Shown here: positions 14,333 through 22,396 of the stretch, in pieces | How the letters are laid out: each line of letters begins with the position of its first letter | Numbering within the stretch: the stretch's first letter is position 1 | Assembly (NCBI GenBank): GCA_002327885.1 | Contig: DCUS01000076.1 | Location: 2,826-28,114, forward strand | Reading direction: 5' to 3' | Length of the DNA: 25,289 nucleotides | Source of the DNA: Syntrophaceae bacterium UBA2208 | GTDB lineage: Bacteria; Desulfobacterota; BSN033; UBA1163 | The notes under the pieces: model-generated | What the model was told of the DNA's origin: nothing | What the model saw: the letters and a program-made list of their open reading frames with translations, nothing else | The model's database searches: none | Position numbers and translations under genes: made by a program

Positions 14333-15820
14333 TTATTCCTCTTCTATCATTTTAGGTTTCTTTCTGATGATACTGTAAAGAATAGAAAACACAGCGACCA
14401 GAAGAATGACTCCGGCAATCGGTCGGAATAAAAAAGCGGAAATGTCATAATCCACCATCCTCATTCCCCTCCGCAAAGAGATCTCTGTCAGGCCACCCAG
14501 GACAAGGCCGATAATCATGGGTGCGATCGGATAGTCGTATTTTTTCATGAAATAGCCTACCACTCCGAAAAAGAACATAATCCAGAGATCCATCACATCG
14601 TTCCGAATCCCGTAGGAACCGATGGCAGCAAAAATAAAGATACAGGGACCGAGAATGGAATAACGGATTCTCCTGAAATTGGAAAAGGCCTTGGCTACCC
14701 CCAGTCCTGCAAAAAGCATCAGGATATTGGCCAGAAACATGGTGATGAAGATGGAGTACATCAATTTCGGCTGGTTCATAAAGAGCATCGGTCCGGGCTG
14801 AAGACCGTGGACGAGAAATCCACCGATGATGACAGCGGTGGTGGCGCTTCCCGGAATTCCAAGCGTGAGAAGGGGAACCATCGCACCCCCGGTGGCGGCA
14901 TTGTTTGCCGTCTCTGGACCTGCAATGCCTTCCGGGATTCCAGTCCCGAATTTTTCAGGATTCTTTGACCAACGAACCGCCTCCGCATAGCCCACAAAAG
15001 CCGCGGTGGTGGCTCCCACTCCCGGGAGGATTCCGATCCATGTTCCGATGATTGCAGAGCGTAAGACGAGCCACTTCATTCTTAAAATTTCCTTGATCCG
15101 AGGCAATTTTGTTGAAATCTTTGATAAAAATACCTCTTTTTTTTCTGTTTTACTTTCTGATCTTGCAAGAATTTCTCCCACTGCAAATGCCCCGATGATC
15201 GCCGGAATGAAATTAATTCCTCCGATGAGAGCCTTTCCGCCGAAAGTGAAACGTGCATCGCTGGTCATCGGGTCGATTCCCACCGTGGCCATCAAAAGAC
15301 CGAAGACTCCTGCAATGGCGGCCTTCTTCATTCCTTTTCCGCCCAGCGAGGCAATTAAAGTGAGCGCTGTAACAGCCAGAGCGAAATATTCGGGCTGGGA
15401 AAAGGTCAAGGCAACTCCTGCCAAAATGGGAGAGATCAAAATCATTGCTGCGACGCTAAAAAGTCCACCTAAACATGAGCAGATGATGGCATACCCCAGA
15501 GCCTGAGCCGCCTTCCCCCTCTTTGCCATTTCATAGCCATCAAAAACGGTCGCCGAAGCCTCCGGAGCGCCTGGGACATTGAACAGAATGGCTGAGATAG
15601 ATCCGCCGTAAGTCCCGCCGCAATAGACTGCTGAGAGCAACGCCAGGCCATTGACCGGGCTCATGGCAAAAGTGAATGGGATGAGAAGGGCTGTTCCCAT
15701 AGTGGAATTAAGACCCGGGACAGAACCCAATGTCACCCCCAGGAGAACTCCTCCCCAGATAATTAGAAGGGTGGCCGGATTGAAAATATTTTGTATTGCC
15801 CCTAACCAGATATCCAGCAT
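14333..15820 (-). CDS. tctA: Tripartite tricarboxylate transporter, large membrane subunit TctA
   Basis: Inner-membrane permease of the TTT family, which imports carboxylates (citrate, tartrate, aromatic acids and others) with a periplasmic binding protein. The 495 residues carry about 11-12 hydrophobic segments and the two family motifs: GVTLGSVPGLNSTMGTALL near residues 27-45 and GILPGVGATTAAFVGYAEA in the middle. The conserved AGPETANNAATGGAMVPLL and LGIPGSATTAVIIGGFLVHG follow. The ATG at 15820 has GAGG upstream. It follows tctB after 23 nt and precedes gntR by 41 nt. The substrate is not known; linkage with an aminotransferase suggests a small carboxylate or keto acid. Confidence 0.95.
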   Translation of the reverse strand: MLDIWLGAIQNIFNPATLLIIWGGVLLGVTLGSVPGLNSTMGTALLIPFTFAMSPVNGLALLSAVYCGGTYGGSISAILFNVPGAPEASATVFDGYEMAKRGKAAQALGYAIICSCLGGLFSVAAMILISPILAGVALTFSQPEYFALAVTALTLIASLGGKGMKKAAIAGVFGLLMATVGIDPMTSDARFTFGGKALIGGINFIPAIIGAFAVGEILARSESKTEKKEVFLSKISTKLPRIKEILRMKWLVLRSAIIGTWIGILPGVGATTAAFVGYAEAVRWSKNPEKFGTGIPEGIAGPETANNAATGGAMVPLLTLGIPGSATTAVIIGGFLVHGLQPGPMLFMNQPKLMYSIFITMFLANILMLFAGLGVAKAFSNFRRIRYSILGPCIFIFAAIGSYGIRNDVMDLWIMFFFGVVGYFMKKYDYPIAPMIIGLVLGGLTEISLRRGMRMVDYDISAFLFRPIAGVILLVAVFSILYSIIRKKPKMIEEE

Positions 15821-15843
15821 TTCGATATCCTCATATTTACGCC

Positions 15844-16335
15844 CTAATAAAAAAGATGGCTAAAGTCGAGAAAGATCCATTGCCCTCTCGGGAGGGGAAC
15901 ATACATCGCCTTTGTAAAGGCCCAGACGATTAGGATCGTTATGCCGATTGAGACACCGAATATCCATTTCTTTTTCCTCTCCCCGAGTAGGACCATAAAG
16001 GCAATTAGAAAAAATGGGGTGAGGATGATGAAACCAAAAATCTGCATCAATATGAAATAGAGCACAATGAAACCGACGGCCAGAAAAAGTCTCACCTTAC
16101 CGCTTTCGGGTTTTTGCGCTTCCTCTTTTTGCCCCCCTCTTTTTTTTCGTTCACGGATGGCGTCTACGGCCACCAGAACACTTAAAACCATCAGACAGAG
16201 GAGGAGAAACTTGGGCCAATAGGCAGGCCCAAGTTTCCCATAAACTTCATGTCCTTCAAATTTGATTGATTCAAAATAGAGGTACAGGGAGCCTAAAAAG
16301 ACCACCACACTGATCAGGATTTCACCTTTAAACAT
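15844..16335 (-). CDS. tctB: Tripartite tricarboxylate transporter, small membrane subunit TctB
   Basis: Small inner-membrane subunit of the TTT importer, 163 residues with four hydrophobic segments (about 7-22, 38-58, 85-115 in two parts, and 125-145) separated by a lysine-rich cytoplasmic loop (RERKKRGGQKEEAQKPESGK). Sequence is weakly conserved in this family; assignment rests on size, topology and position between tctC and tctA. The ATG at 16335 has a purine-rich GAAAGAACGAAGAG stretch upstream. Confidence 0.88.
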   Translation of the reverse strand: MFKGEILISVVVFLGSLYLYFESIKFEGHEVYGKLGPAYWPKFLLLCLMVLSVLVAVDAIRERKKRGGQKEEAQKPESGKVRLFLAVGFIVLYFILMQIFGFIILTPFFLIAFMVLLGERKKKWIFGVSIGITILIVWAFTKAMYVPLPRGQWIFLDFSHLFY

Positions 16336-16353
16336 CTCTTCGTTCTTTCCGTT

Positions 16354-17340
16354 TTATTTCTTTTTAAGATAGCCGAGTTCTTCGAAGATGTCTTTGTATC
16401 TGACATATTCCTCTTCCCAGAATTTCCCATATTCTTCCGGTCCCTTCCAGCCTGGCCTTAGGTCGAGGAGGTTTGCATGGGCAATGGCTGTATAGGATGG
16501 GTTATTCGCGCACTTCTTTAAGGCATCGGCAAGGTAATTAATGATCTCTTGGGGCGTTCCTCTCTTCACACAAAGTCCTCTCCACCTGCCCATGGTGATA
16601 TCATATCCGAGTTCTCTGCCAGTTGGGACATCAGGAAATTTATCCAATCGTTTTTCGGTAAAGATGATCAAGGGTCTTAACTTCTTTGATTCAATTAGTG
16701 ACATGATCACGCCAGGTTCTTCGTGAAGCACATCAATATGCCCCCCAAGGACTGCTGCATGGGTCTCCGGAGCAGCATCAAAGGGAATGTATTTGACTTT
16801 TATTCCCGCCTTCTTGGCGAAGAGCATGATGATGACCTCGTCCGGACTTGCGGCGGTGGTTCCCGTAAACTGGAGTTTTCCGGGATTCTCTTTGGCATAC
16901 TTGATCACATCCTGAATCGTCTTGAAGGGGCTTTCCGCTCGAACATAGAACATACTTTCATCCTGCTGGACATTACAGAGGGGAGCAAAATCCTTGTAAT
17001 TCTCACGGCCGAAGATGGTATTGATAAGTTGCTCCGGACTGAAGTTATAAATGGTATAACCATCCGCAGGTTGAGAGAGGACGTAAGTGGATGCCTTTAC
17101 ACCCGCCCCTCCAGTCAGGTTCGTTACATTAATAGGAACCTTTAATATGCTCCTCGCAGGCATCATCAGGCTTCTCACAAAGATATCGCTCCCACCCCCT
17201 GCGCCGTACTGAACAACCACCTCAATGGCCCGGGTGGGGTAATCCTTCGGTTTGGGAGCCTGACTCCAGGCGAAACTCATGAAACACAAGGTGACAAGTG
17301 TGACAACAAAAATTGCGAATACCAAATTCTTCTTCATCAT
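16354..17340 (-). CDS. tctC: Tripartite tricarboxylate transporter, periplasmic binding protein TctC (Bug family)
   Basis: Extracytoplasmic solute receptor of 328 residues. The signal peptide is MMKKNLVFAIFVVTLVTLCF followed by MSFAWSQA; the mature part begins near PKPKDYPTRAIEVVVQYGAGGGSD, the usual Bug start (YPxRxIxxxVxxxxGGGxD). LTGGAGVKASTYVLSQPADGYT and LQFTGTTAASPDEVIIMLF line the expected binding cleft, where carboxylates are held by main-chain and water contacts. A strong AGGAGG site precedes tandem ATG codons at 17340. It is the first transporter gene, 55 nt downstream of the aminotransferase. Ligand unknown. Confidence 0.94.
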   Translation of the reverse strand: MMKKNLVFAIFVVTLVTLCFMSFAWSQAPKPKDYPTRAIEVVVQYGAGGGSDIFVRSLMMPARSILKVPINVTNLTGGAGVKASTYVLSQPADGYTIYNFSPEQLINTIFGRENYKDFAPLCNVQQDESMFYVRAESPFKTIQDVIKYAKENPGKLQFTGTTAASPDEVIIMLFAKKAGIKVKYIPFDAAPETHAAVLGGHIDVLHEEPGVIMSLIESKKLRPLIIFTEKRLDKFPDVPTGRELGYDITMGRWRGLCVKRGTPQEIINYLADALKKCANNPSYTAIAHANLLDLRPGWKGPEEYGKFWEEEYVRYKDIFEELGYLKKK

Positions 17341-17395
17341 CTTCCTCCTTTCTTATTCATTTCTTATTCATTCGATCGAACTCTCTTCTTTAATA

Positions 17396-18562
17396 TCACT
17401 GGTTGGAAAGATAATCAAGAGCTTCGGTGACACCTCCTTTCGAAAAAGGTACCCTGGCAAGGGCAAGTCCCATTTCAATGCCGCTCAGGGTCCCTGCAAG
17501 CATCAATTCATTGAAATCGCCCAGGTGCCCGATGCGGAATATCTTGCCCTTCAATTTTCCCAATCCTGTGCCGAGGGACATATTAAACCTCTTTAAAATC
17601 AGTTCACGCAGTTCATCGGCATTGTATCCCTCAGGCATCAACACAGCGGTGAGGGAATGGCTATATTCTTTTGGATTCGCGCAAAGGAGTTCAAGGCCCC
17701 AGGCCATGACCGCCCGGCGTGTGGCTTCCCCAAAACGGTAATGACGGGCAAAAACCCTCTCCAGTCCCTCTTCAAAGAGCATATAAAGGGATTCCCGAAG
17801 ACCGTAAAGAAGATTGGTCGCAGGTGTGTAAGGGAAAAACCCAAGCTTGTTATCGTTGATCATTCCTTCCCAATCCCAGTAAGACCCGGGGAAGTGGGCT
17901 GTTTTTTTTATTTTAAGGGCTTTGTCACTGATTGCATTGAATCCGAGTCCTGGCGGCAGCATTAAACCTTTCTGGGAACAACTCACTGTCACATCCACCC
18001 CCCACTCATCGTGCCGGTAATCAATGGAGGCAAGTGAGGAGATCGTGTCGACTATCAATAGCGCAGGGTGCCTCACCCGGTCAATCAATTGCCGAACTTC
18101 ACAGACACGGCTGGTCACCCCGGTCGACGTTTCGTTATGAACGATTGCGACGGCTTTGATGAGGTGTTTTTGGTCTTCGGAAAGTTTCTCCTCAACGACA
18201 GAGGGATCGACTCCCCGGCGCCAATCTCCAGGAACAAAATCAATTTCAAGCCCTAATTTCACTGCCATGTTTCGCCAGAGGGTTGCAAAATGTCCTGTTT
18301 CAAACATCAAGACTTTATCTCCTGGCGAAAGGGTATTGACCAGGGCTGCTTCCCAGGCTCCGGTTCCGGAAGAAGGATAGATCACCACGGTTCCGGAGGT
18401 TTTAAAGATCTTTTTCATCCCATCCATGATTTCATGAGTGAGTTTTGCAAATTTCGGTCCTCGGTGGTCAATGGTCGGTTGTGCCATGGCGCGGAGGATT
18501 CGATCTGGCACGTTGGTCGGGCCTGGAATCTGAAGAAAATGTCTTCCGCTTAGGTGGGACAT
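17396..18562 (-). CDS. Class V PLP aminotransferase, serine/alanine-glyoxylate type
   Basis: Cytoplasmic fold-type I aminotransferase of 388 residues, expected to move an amino group from serine, alanine or a similar donor to glyoxylate or another 2-oxo acid. The family entry motif is QIPGPTNVPDRILRAM (11-26), with YPSSGTGAWEAAL (62-74), Asp172 in VDTISSLAS binding the PLP ring nitrogen, and the Schiff-base Lys198 in SCSQKGLMLPPG. RIGHLGDFNELMLAGTLSG near the C-terminus is typical of serine-glyoxylate and alanine-glyoxylate aminotransferases. (S)-ureidoglycine-glyoxylate and 2-aminoethylphosphonate transaminases are related, so the exact substrate is open. It lies 56 nt after the CODH-like gene and 55 nt before tctC, same strand. 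Confidence 0.88.
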   Translation of the reverse strand: MSHLSGRHFLQIPGPTNVPDRILRAMAQPTIDHRGPKFAKLTHEIMDGMKKIFKTSGTVVIYPSSGTGAWEAALVNTLSPGDKVLMFETGHFATLWRNMAVKLGLEIDFVPGDWRRGVDPSVVEEKLSEDQKHLIKAVAIVHNETSTGVTSRVCEVRQLIDRVRHPALLIVDTISSLASIDYRHDEWGVDVTVSCSQKGLMLPPGLGFNAISDKALKIKKTAHFPGSYWDWEGMINDNKLGFFPYTPATNLLYGLRESLYMLFEEGLERVFARHYRFGEATRRAVMAWGLELLCANPKEYSHSLTAVLMPEGYNADELRELILKRFNMSLGTGLGKLKGKIFRIGHLGDFNELMLAGTLSGIEMGLALARVPFSKGGVTEALDYLSNQ

Positions 18563-18618
18563 TGAGATGTTTTCCTAATATTAATTTCTCACTCTCCCTT
18601 TCCTAAAGGGGGAGCATA

Positions 18619-20334
18619 CTATTTCCACGGTTTTCCGCTCATACTCAAAACTCCCTCACCCTGGAGCGCCTTCAGCGCCAGGTTCGCTTTAGCACGAGCG
18701 TCTATCTTTTTCTCAGTAACGATATTTAGTCTTGCGCCGAACTTCTCATGGCAGAACTTCGTCAGTGTTTCCATTGTTTTCTGACTTCCCGTGACAGGCA
18801 AAGCAGGCCAGACATAGGTTGAGATTCCCATCGCAACCGTCCACATGGCCTCCGTCACCTCTGAACTTCGATGAGCTTCCGGGAAAACGGCTATGATCGG
18901 GACGTCCCTCAGTTCTTTTTTCGCAGCCTTGGCGATATCGAAAAGAAAGTCGACGATTCCCCCATCTGCAAAATCAAGGATAGAAGGAATTTCTTTTCCA
19001 AAAGACGATAGCGTATTTGAAAATGCTTGATCGCAATACTTTTCCCTACAATCCGGGCGAAGAAATCCATATTTAGCTAAGGCAACGCTCGCCTCACCTT
19101 TCGAGAGGCATAGAATATTGTTCTTTAAAAATTCCCGTGCCATGGAAACATTCTCCTGATCCTGTGTAAACTTGACGTTATTGGATCCTGCTAAAATAGC
19201 GATCCCCTTGATTTGGCCTTTGTGGAGAGCGCCAAGAACTTTTTTGACATCCACATTTTCTCGGGAGAAGCCCATCATGGCGACCTCTTTGCCTTCAGGA
19301 ATTTCCTTGGGAATATTTCGGCGGAATTCAAAAGATTTTTTAGCCTTTTCGACAATCTGTCTTGCAAAATGACTCAGATCTTTTTCTCTTTTCAATCCAT
19401 CCGCCGGAATGATGGGGACTTCCCATTCTTTGGCAATCTTCGTCAATGAGGGATTGACAAATTGGTTTCCGACTACCATTAAATCAACGGCTCCTGTCAG
19501 AATAGGAATTTCCTGTGAACCAAAGTTTGTGACTTGGGGAAAACTGAACGGGGGGATCAAAGGATCACTACAAACGCCTGTGACATAGACCCCCCTCTTT
19601 TTTGCTTCTTCTGCAATCTTGCATTTCAGAATGGGAGAAAAAGAGCCGTAAAGAAGAAGATTCGGAGCGCCCTTCTTCAGGGCGCCGAGATTTACCTCCA
19701 CCTTCGTAGGGGTCGAATCACCAAAGACAGACCTTTTTAAATTCCCCTGTAGCCAATGGGCCATGCTCCCGAGGAGAGAGGATTTGAATGACCAGAGGAG
19801 GGTTTCTTCCACACCCTCAAGTCCTCCCTCCAATTTCTGAGAAGCCTTGAAGAGGTCCCTTGGGACCCCTTCCGGAGAAATCCCTGTTTCTTCCCAGTTG
19901 CGGATAAGATACTTTGGTATTTCTTTCTTGGTCTGAGCTCCTCCGTCTTTGAGGAGGTTTTGAATCTCTTTTAGGATTTGATCTGTTTTTATTTTATTTT
20001 TGGGTTTGATCACCCCGGATTCAACCCCCTTCGCAAAGTCGTTTAATTGATCGAGGTAAACCATCGTCCCTTTAAGAACGAGTCTCAGCAAGGATTGAGC
20101 CGCAAGAATATCTTTGTCCTTTCCGCACACGCCCTGTTTATTCGAATCCCGAAAGGGATGGCTGATACAAGGGCCCTGAAGGCAATCCCGGCAGCTTAAG
20201 CCCGTTTCACAAAAACCGCACTCAGGAAGTTGTCCCTCATAACGATCCCATACCAAAGAGAGCTCGCTCTCTGCCGCCCTGGTTAAGAAACGCTCCACCG
20301 TACTATCTGCGGTCTTCTTTTGGATGAACTCCAT
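18619..20334 (-). CDS. CODH-scaffold (CooS-like) iron-sulfur protein lacking the C-cluster ligands
   Basis: Clearly homologous over its length to Ni-CO dehydrogenase CooS (VWDRYEGQLPECGF at 28-41, FGDSTPTKVEVNLGALK at 204-220, LAGSNNVKFTQDQ at 381-393, PALPVTGS at 510-517), but 571 residues against about 630-640. B-cluster cysteines C48, C51, C56 and C70 are kept. For the D cluster C39 is kept, C47 is Ser, and a new Cys is at 42. Against CODH-II the C-cluster ligands are replaced: His261 by Tyr229, Cys295 by Ser256, Cys333 by Phe292, Cys446 by Ser384, Cys476 by Glu414, Cys526 by Gly near 458. Catalytic Lys563 and His93 have no counterpart. CO oxidation is therefore unlikely; an electron-transfer or new catalytic role with the CooF- and FNOR-like partners upstream is inferred. 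The ATG has AAGGAG upstream. Confidence 0.87.
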   Translation of the reverse strand: MEFIQKKTADSTVERFLTRAAESELSLVWDRYEGQLPECGFCETGLSCRDCLQGPCISHPFRDSNKQGVCGKDKDILAAQSLLRLVLKGTMVYLDQLNDFAKGVESGVIKPKNKIKTDQILKEIQNLLKDGGAQTKKEIPKYLIRNWEETGISPEGVPRDLFKASQKLEGGLEGVEETLLWSFKSSLLGSMAHWLQGNLKRSVFGDSTPTKVEVNLGALKKGAPNLLLYGSFSPILKCKIAEEAKKRGVYVTGVCSDPLIPPFSFPQVTNFGSQEIPILTGAVDLMVVGNQFVNPSLTKIAKEWEVPIIPADGLKREKDLSHFARQIVEKAKKSFEFRRNIPKEIPEGKEVAMMGFSRENVDVKKVLGALHKGQIKGIAILAGSNNVKFTQDQENVSMAREFLKNNILCLSKGEASVALAKYGFLRPDCREKYCDQAFSNTLSSFGKEIPSILDFADGGIVDFLFDIAKAAKKELRDVPIIAVFPEAHRSSEVTEAMWTVAMGISTYVWPALPVTGSQKTMETLTKFCHEKFGARLNIVTEKKIDARAKANLALKALQGEGVLSMSGKPWK

Positions 20335-20410
20335 CTTTGACTCCTTTCTATCTTATCTGTTTGGGTAAAACTCAATGTTCCAGTATTCCATTCTTCCAAG
20401 AATCGCTTCA

Positions 20411-20863
20411 TTAAAAAGCTTTCTTGCGGTAATCTTTCCTCTCTTCTAATCTTAACGCTTGAGTCGGACACACTTCCGCACAGATGGGGTGACCCATATT
20501 CCTGCATCGATCGCATTTGATGGCCACTTTCATTGAAGCAGAGGGATTAATAATCCCGAAGGGACAAACCATGACGCACATCCAGCAGGCGATACAGGTT
20601 GGTTCGTTCACATACACCAGCCCCGTTTCGGGGTCCCTTCGCATGGTTCCATTGGGACAGGCTTCAATGCAAGGGGCTTCCTCGCAATGGCGGCACTGGA
20701 GAGCAAAATCTTTCCCTTCGACGTAAACCCTTGGGACCGGATGAGGTTCTTCATGGATGGCTTGGTAGAGTTCTTTGGATACCGAGGCGATTTCCGTTCC
20801 GCACCAGAGTTCACATTGATGGCATCCGGTGCATTTATTTTTATCCACGATTAAGACTTTCAC
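20411..20863 (-). CDS. CooF-like ferredoxin with four [4Fe-4S] motifs
   Basis: Electron-transfer subunit of the CooF/HycB/DMSO-reductase-B type, 150 residues. Four cysteine clusters are visible: CTGCHQCELWC (11-21), CRHCEEAPCIEACP, CIACWMCVMVCP and CDRCRNMGHPICAEVCP, enough for four [4Fe-4S] centres. The preferred start is GTG at 20863 with AGGAGG 5 nt upstream, making MKVLIVDKNKCTGC; an ATG 69 nt further upstream lacks a ribosome site and adds a non-conserved stretch. In genuine CODH operons CooF carries electrons from CooS to a hydrogenase or to FNOR. Here it lies between an FNOR-like gene and the CODH-scaffold gene (76 nt), so the same wiring is likely. Confidence 0.92.
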   Translation of the reverse strand: MKVLIVDKNKCTGCHQCELWCGTEIASVSKELYQAIHEEPHPVPRVYVEGKDFALQCRHCEEAPCIEACPNGTMRRDPETGLVYVNEPTCIACWMCVMVCPFGIINPSASMKVAIKCDRCRNMGHPICAEVCPTQALRLEERKDYRKKAF

Positions 20864-20925
20864 ATTCCCTCCTAATAAAGGTTTGAGGATCGCTTCGCTC
20901 AAGGACCTCTGGCGCTTGAAGGTTA

Positions 20926-20946
20926 GAGGCAAAATCTCTTTGCCTC
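20926..20946. repeat. Hairpin between FNOR-like and CooF-like genes
   Basis: GAGGCAAA (20926-20933) and TTTGCCTC (20939-20946) form a perfect 8-bp stem with a 5-nt loop, within a 135-nt gap that contains a second small inverted repeat (TTGAG 20883-20887 / CTCAA 20898-20902). There is no T-tract typical of a terminator on the minus strand, so it may be an mRNA processing or stability element. Confidence 0.45.
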
Positions 20947-20998
20947 AAGCCTCAGGTCTCCCTCTGCGAGACGGTCCTCTATTCCGATGTCCTATTTA

Positions 20999-22306
20999 TT
21001 ACAATCCTGTATCCATGATTTCTTTATATTCCGCTTCTTTAAACTGGTCGGCGTTCCGTCTGATCAGCGGCAATAAATCCATGAAGTTTAGACTTTTGCT
21101 CATTAATACGGGAAGAGTGTCAGCAACATTAATTTTCCTCTTCAGGAGAATGCCGAACAACCCGGCCTTTTGCGTTTGACCCACCAAAATGGCTCCAACG
21201 ATACGGTCGTTTTTTAAAATGAGTTTTTTATAGGTCTCCTTCGTTCTCTTCCTGATTTCTTGAACCGCCTCTCCCCCTTCACAACTTGAGCAGGTATCCG
21301 CACGGGTGACGCCCATCGAGATGGCGGGCACTCCGATAAAATTCCCGATGGAGTTCCTTCTAAAGGATCCTTCGTAGGAAATCTTCCGGCCTGCCATATT
21401 CAAACCGGCTATCCGGCCCTGTTCTACTGCACAGGGCCAGATGGCATTGATCCAGTTCGAGTCTCGCGAGATATCATATGTTTCGGCGACATCCCCGGCG
21501 GCATAGATATCGGGGAGATTGGTCATCATCTGAGGGTCCACTTTTATTCCTCTCAGCAAACCGATCTCGATCCCCGCCTTTTGGGCAAGCTCAATGGCGG
21601 GTTTTACCCCCACGGCAAGAACAACCATATCACATTTGATTTCTCTTGAATCAGTGACCACACTCTTCACCTGACCATTTCCAGTAAATTGAATTGCTTT
21701 TTCTCCGGTGACCGTTGTGATCCCGAGATCCTCGATCCTCTTTTTGATAATCAAGGCTGCCTCTTCATCAAAAACCGTGGGCAGGACATGTCCCAATTGC
21801 TCGAGTAAAGTCACTTCCATTCCTCTTCTCTTTAAACTGATGCTGGTTTCCACACCGATGCTTCCCGCTCCAATCACCACTGCATTTTTTCCTTTAAGAT
21901 GATAAATCCTTTCGGCATCCGCCATGGTCTTAAGAGGCGAGATCCCTTCTTTATCAATCCCGGGGATAGGCGGAACGATCGGTTTTCCCCCTGTGGCCAA
22001 CAGGAGTTTATCGAAAGGAAATGAATCTCCGGCTTCTGTCAGAACGGTTTTGTCATTCACAGAGATTTCGTCGACTCTCACGCCAATGTGGGCATTGATT
22101 TTGTTTTGTTCGAAAAAATCCGCAGACCTGAAATTGAGAAGAGGTTTTGAGAGCTCCTCCGCAACATAGTAAGGGAGAAGAACTCTCGAGAAGAGAGGGG
22201 TTGCTTCATCACTGAATAATTCGATTTGCGATTCCTGATCAACGGAACGAATGGCCTCCACGGCACTGATCGCCCCTCCGCTCCCACCGATGATGACATA
22301 ACGCAT
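20999..22306 (-). CDS. FAD/NAD(P)-dependent oxidoreductase (FNOR-like)
   Basis: Pyridine-nucleotide-disulfide family flavoprotein of 435 residues, expected to pass electrons between reduced ferredoxin and NAD(P). The FAD Rossmann motif is VIIGGSGGAISAVEAIR (4-20), then LLLATGGKP. The NAD(P) Rossmann motif is AVVIGAGSIGVETSISL near 143-159, and YAAGDVAE is the second FAD contact. It lacks the redox CxxC of glutathione or dihydrolipoamide reductases in the usual N-terminal place and instead has TCSSCEGGE near residue 337. Ferredoxin:NAD oxidoreductases of this class accompany CooS and CooF in several CODH operons (Carboxydothermus, Archaeoglobus and others). The ATG at 22306 has AAGGAG upstream. 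It lies between the unknown cysteine-rich gene and the CooF-like gene. Confidence 0.9.
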   Translation of the reverse strand: MRYVIIGGSGGAISAVEAIRSVDQESQIELFSDEATPLFSRVLLPYYVAEELSKPLLNFRSADFFEQNKINAHIGVRVDEISVNDKTVLTEAGDSFPFDKLLLATGGKPIVPPIPGIDKEGISPLKTMADAERIYHLKGKNAVVIGAGSIGVETSISLKRRGMEVTLLEQLGHVLPTVFDEEAALIIKKRIEDLGITTVTGEKAIQFTGNGQVKSVVTDSREIKCDMVVLAVGVKPAIELAQKAGIEIGLLRGIKVDPQMMTNLPDIYAAGDVAETYDISRDSNWINAIWPCAVEQGRIAGLNMAGRKISYEGSFRRNSIGNFIGVPAISMGVTRADTCSSCEGGEAVQEIRKRTKETYKKLILKNDRIVGAILVGQTQKAGLFGILLKRKINVADTLPVLMSKSLNFMDLLPLIRRNADQFKEAEYKEIMDTGL

Positions 22307-22335
22307 GATTTTCTCCTTTTTTTAAAAAAAGCATG

Positions 22336-22396
22336 GCGCATAGAGCACAGCATAAAATCCCAAAACCTAAACGCTATGCGCTCAGCGCTTAGCGCA
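22336..22396. repeat. Nested GCGC-rich inverted repeats in an intra-operon gap
   Basis: GCGCATAG (22336-22343) and CTATGCGC (22374-22381) form one stem. TGCGCT (22377-22382) and AGCGCA (22391-22396) form an alternative, overlapping stem just downstream (minus strand) of the stop of the 22397-23044 gene. The two stems share the CTATGCGC segment and so exclude one another. No T-tract follows directly. Confidence 0.5.

Noticed and set aside
18619..20334. Calling this gene a functional anaerobic CO dehydrogenase (cooS)
   Set aside because: Overall similarity supports the scaffold, but the C-cluster ligands and catalytic lysine are absent in my alignment.
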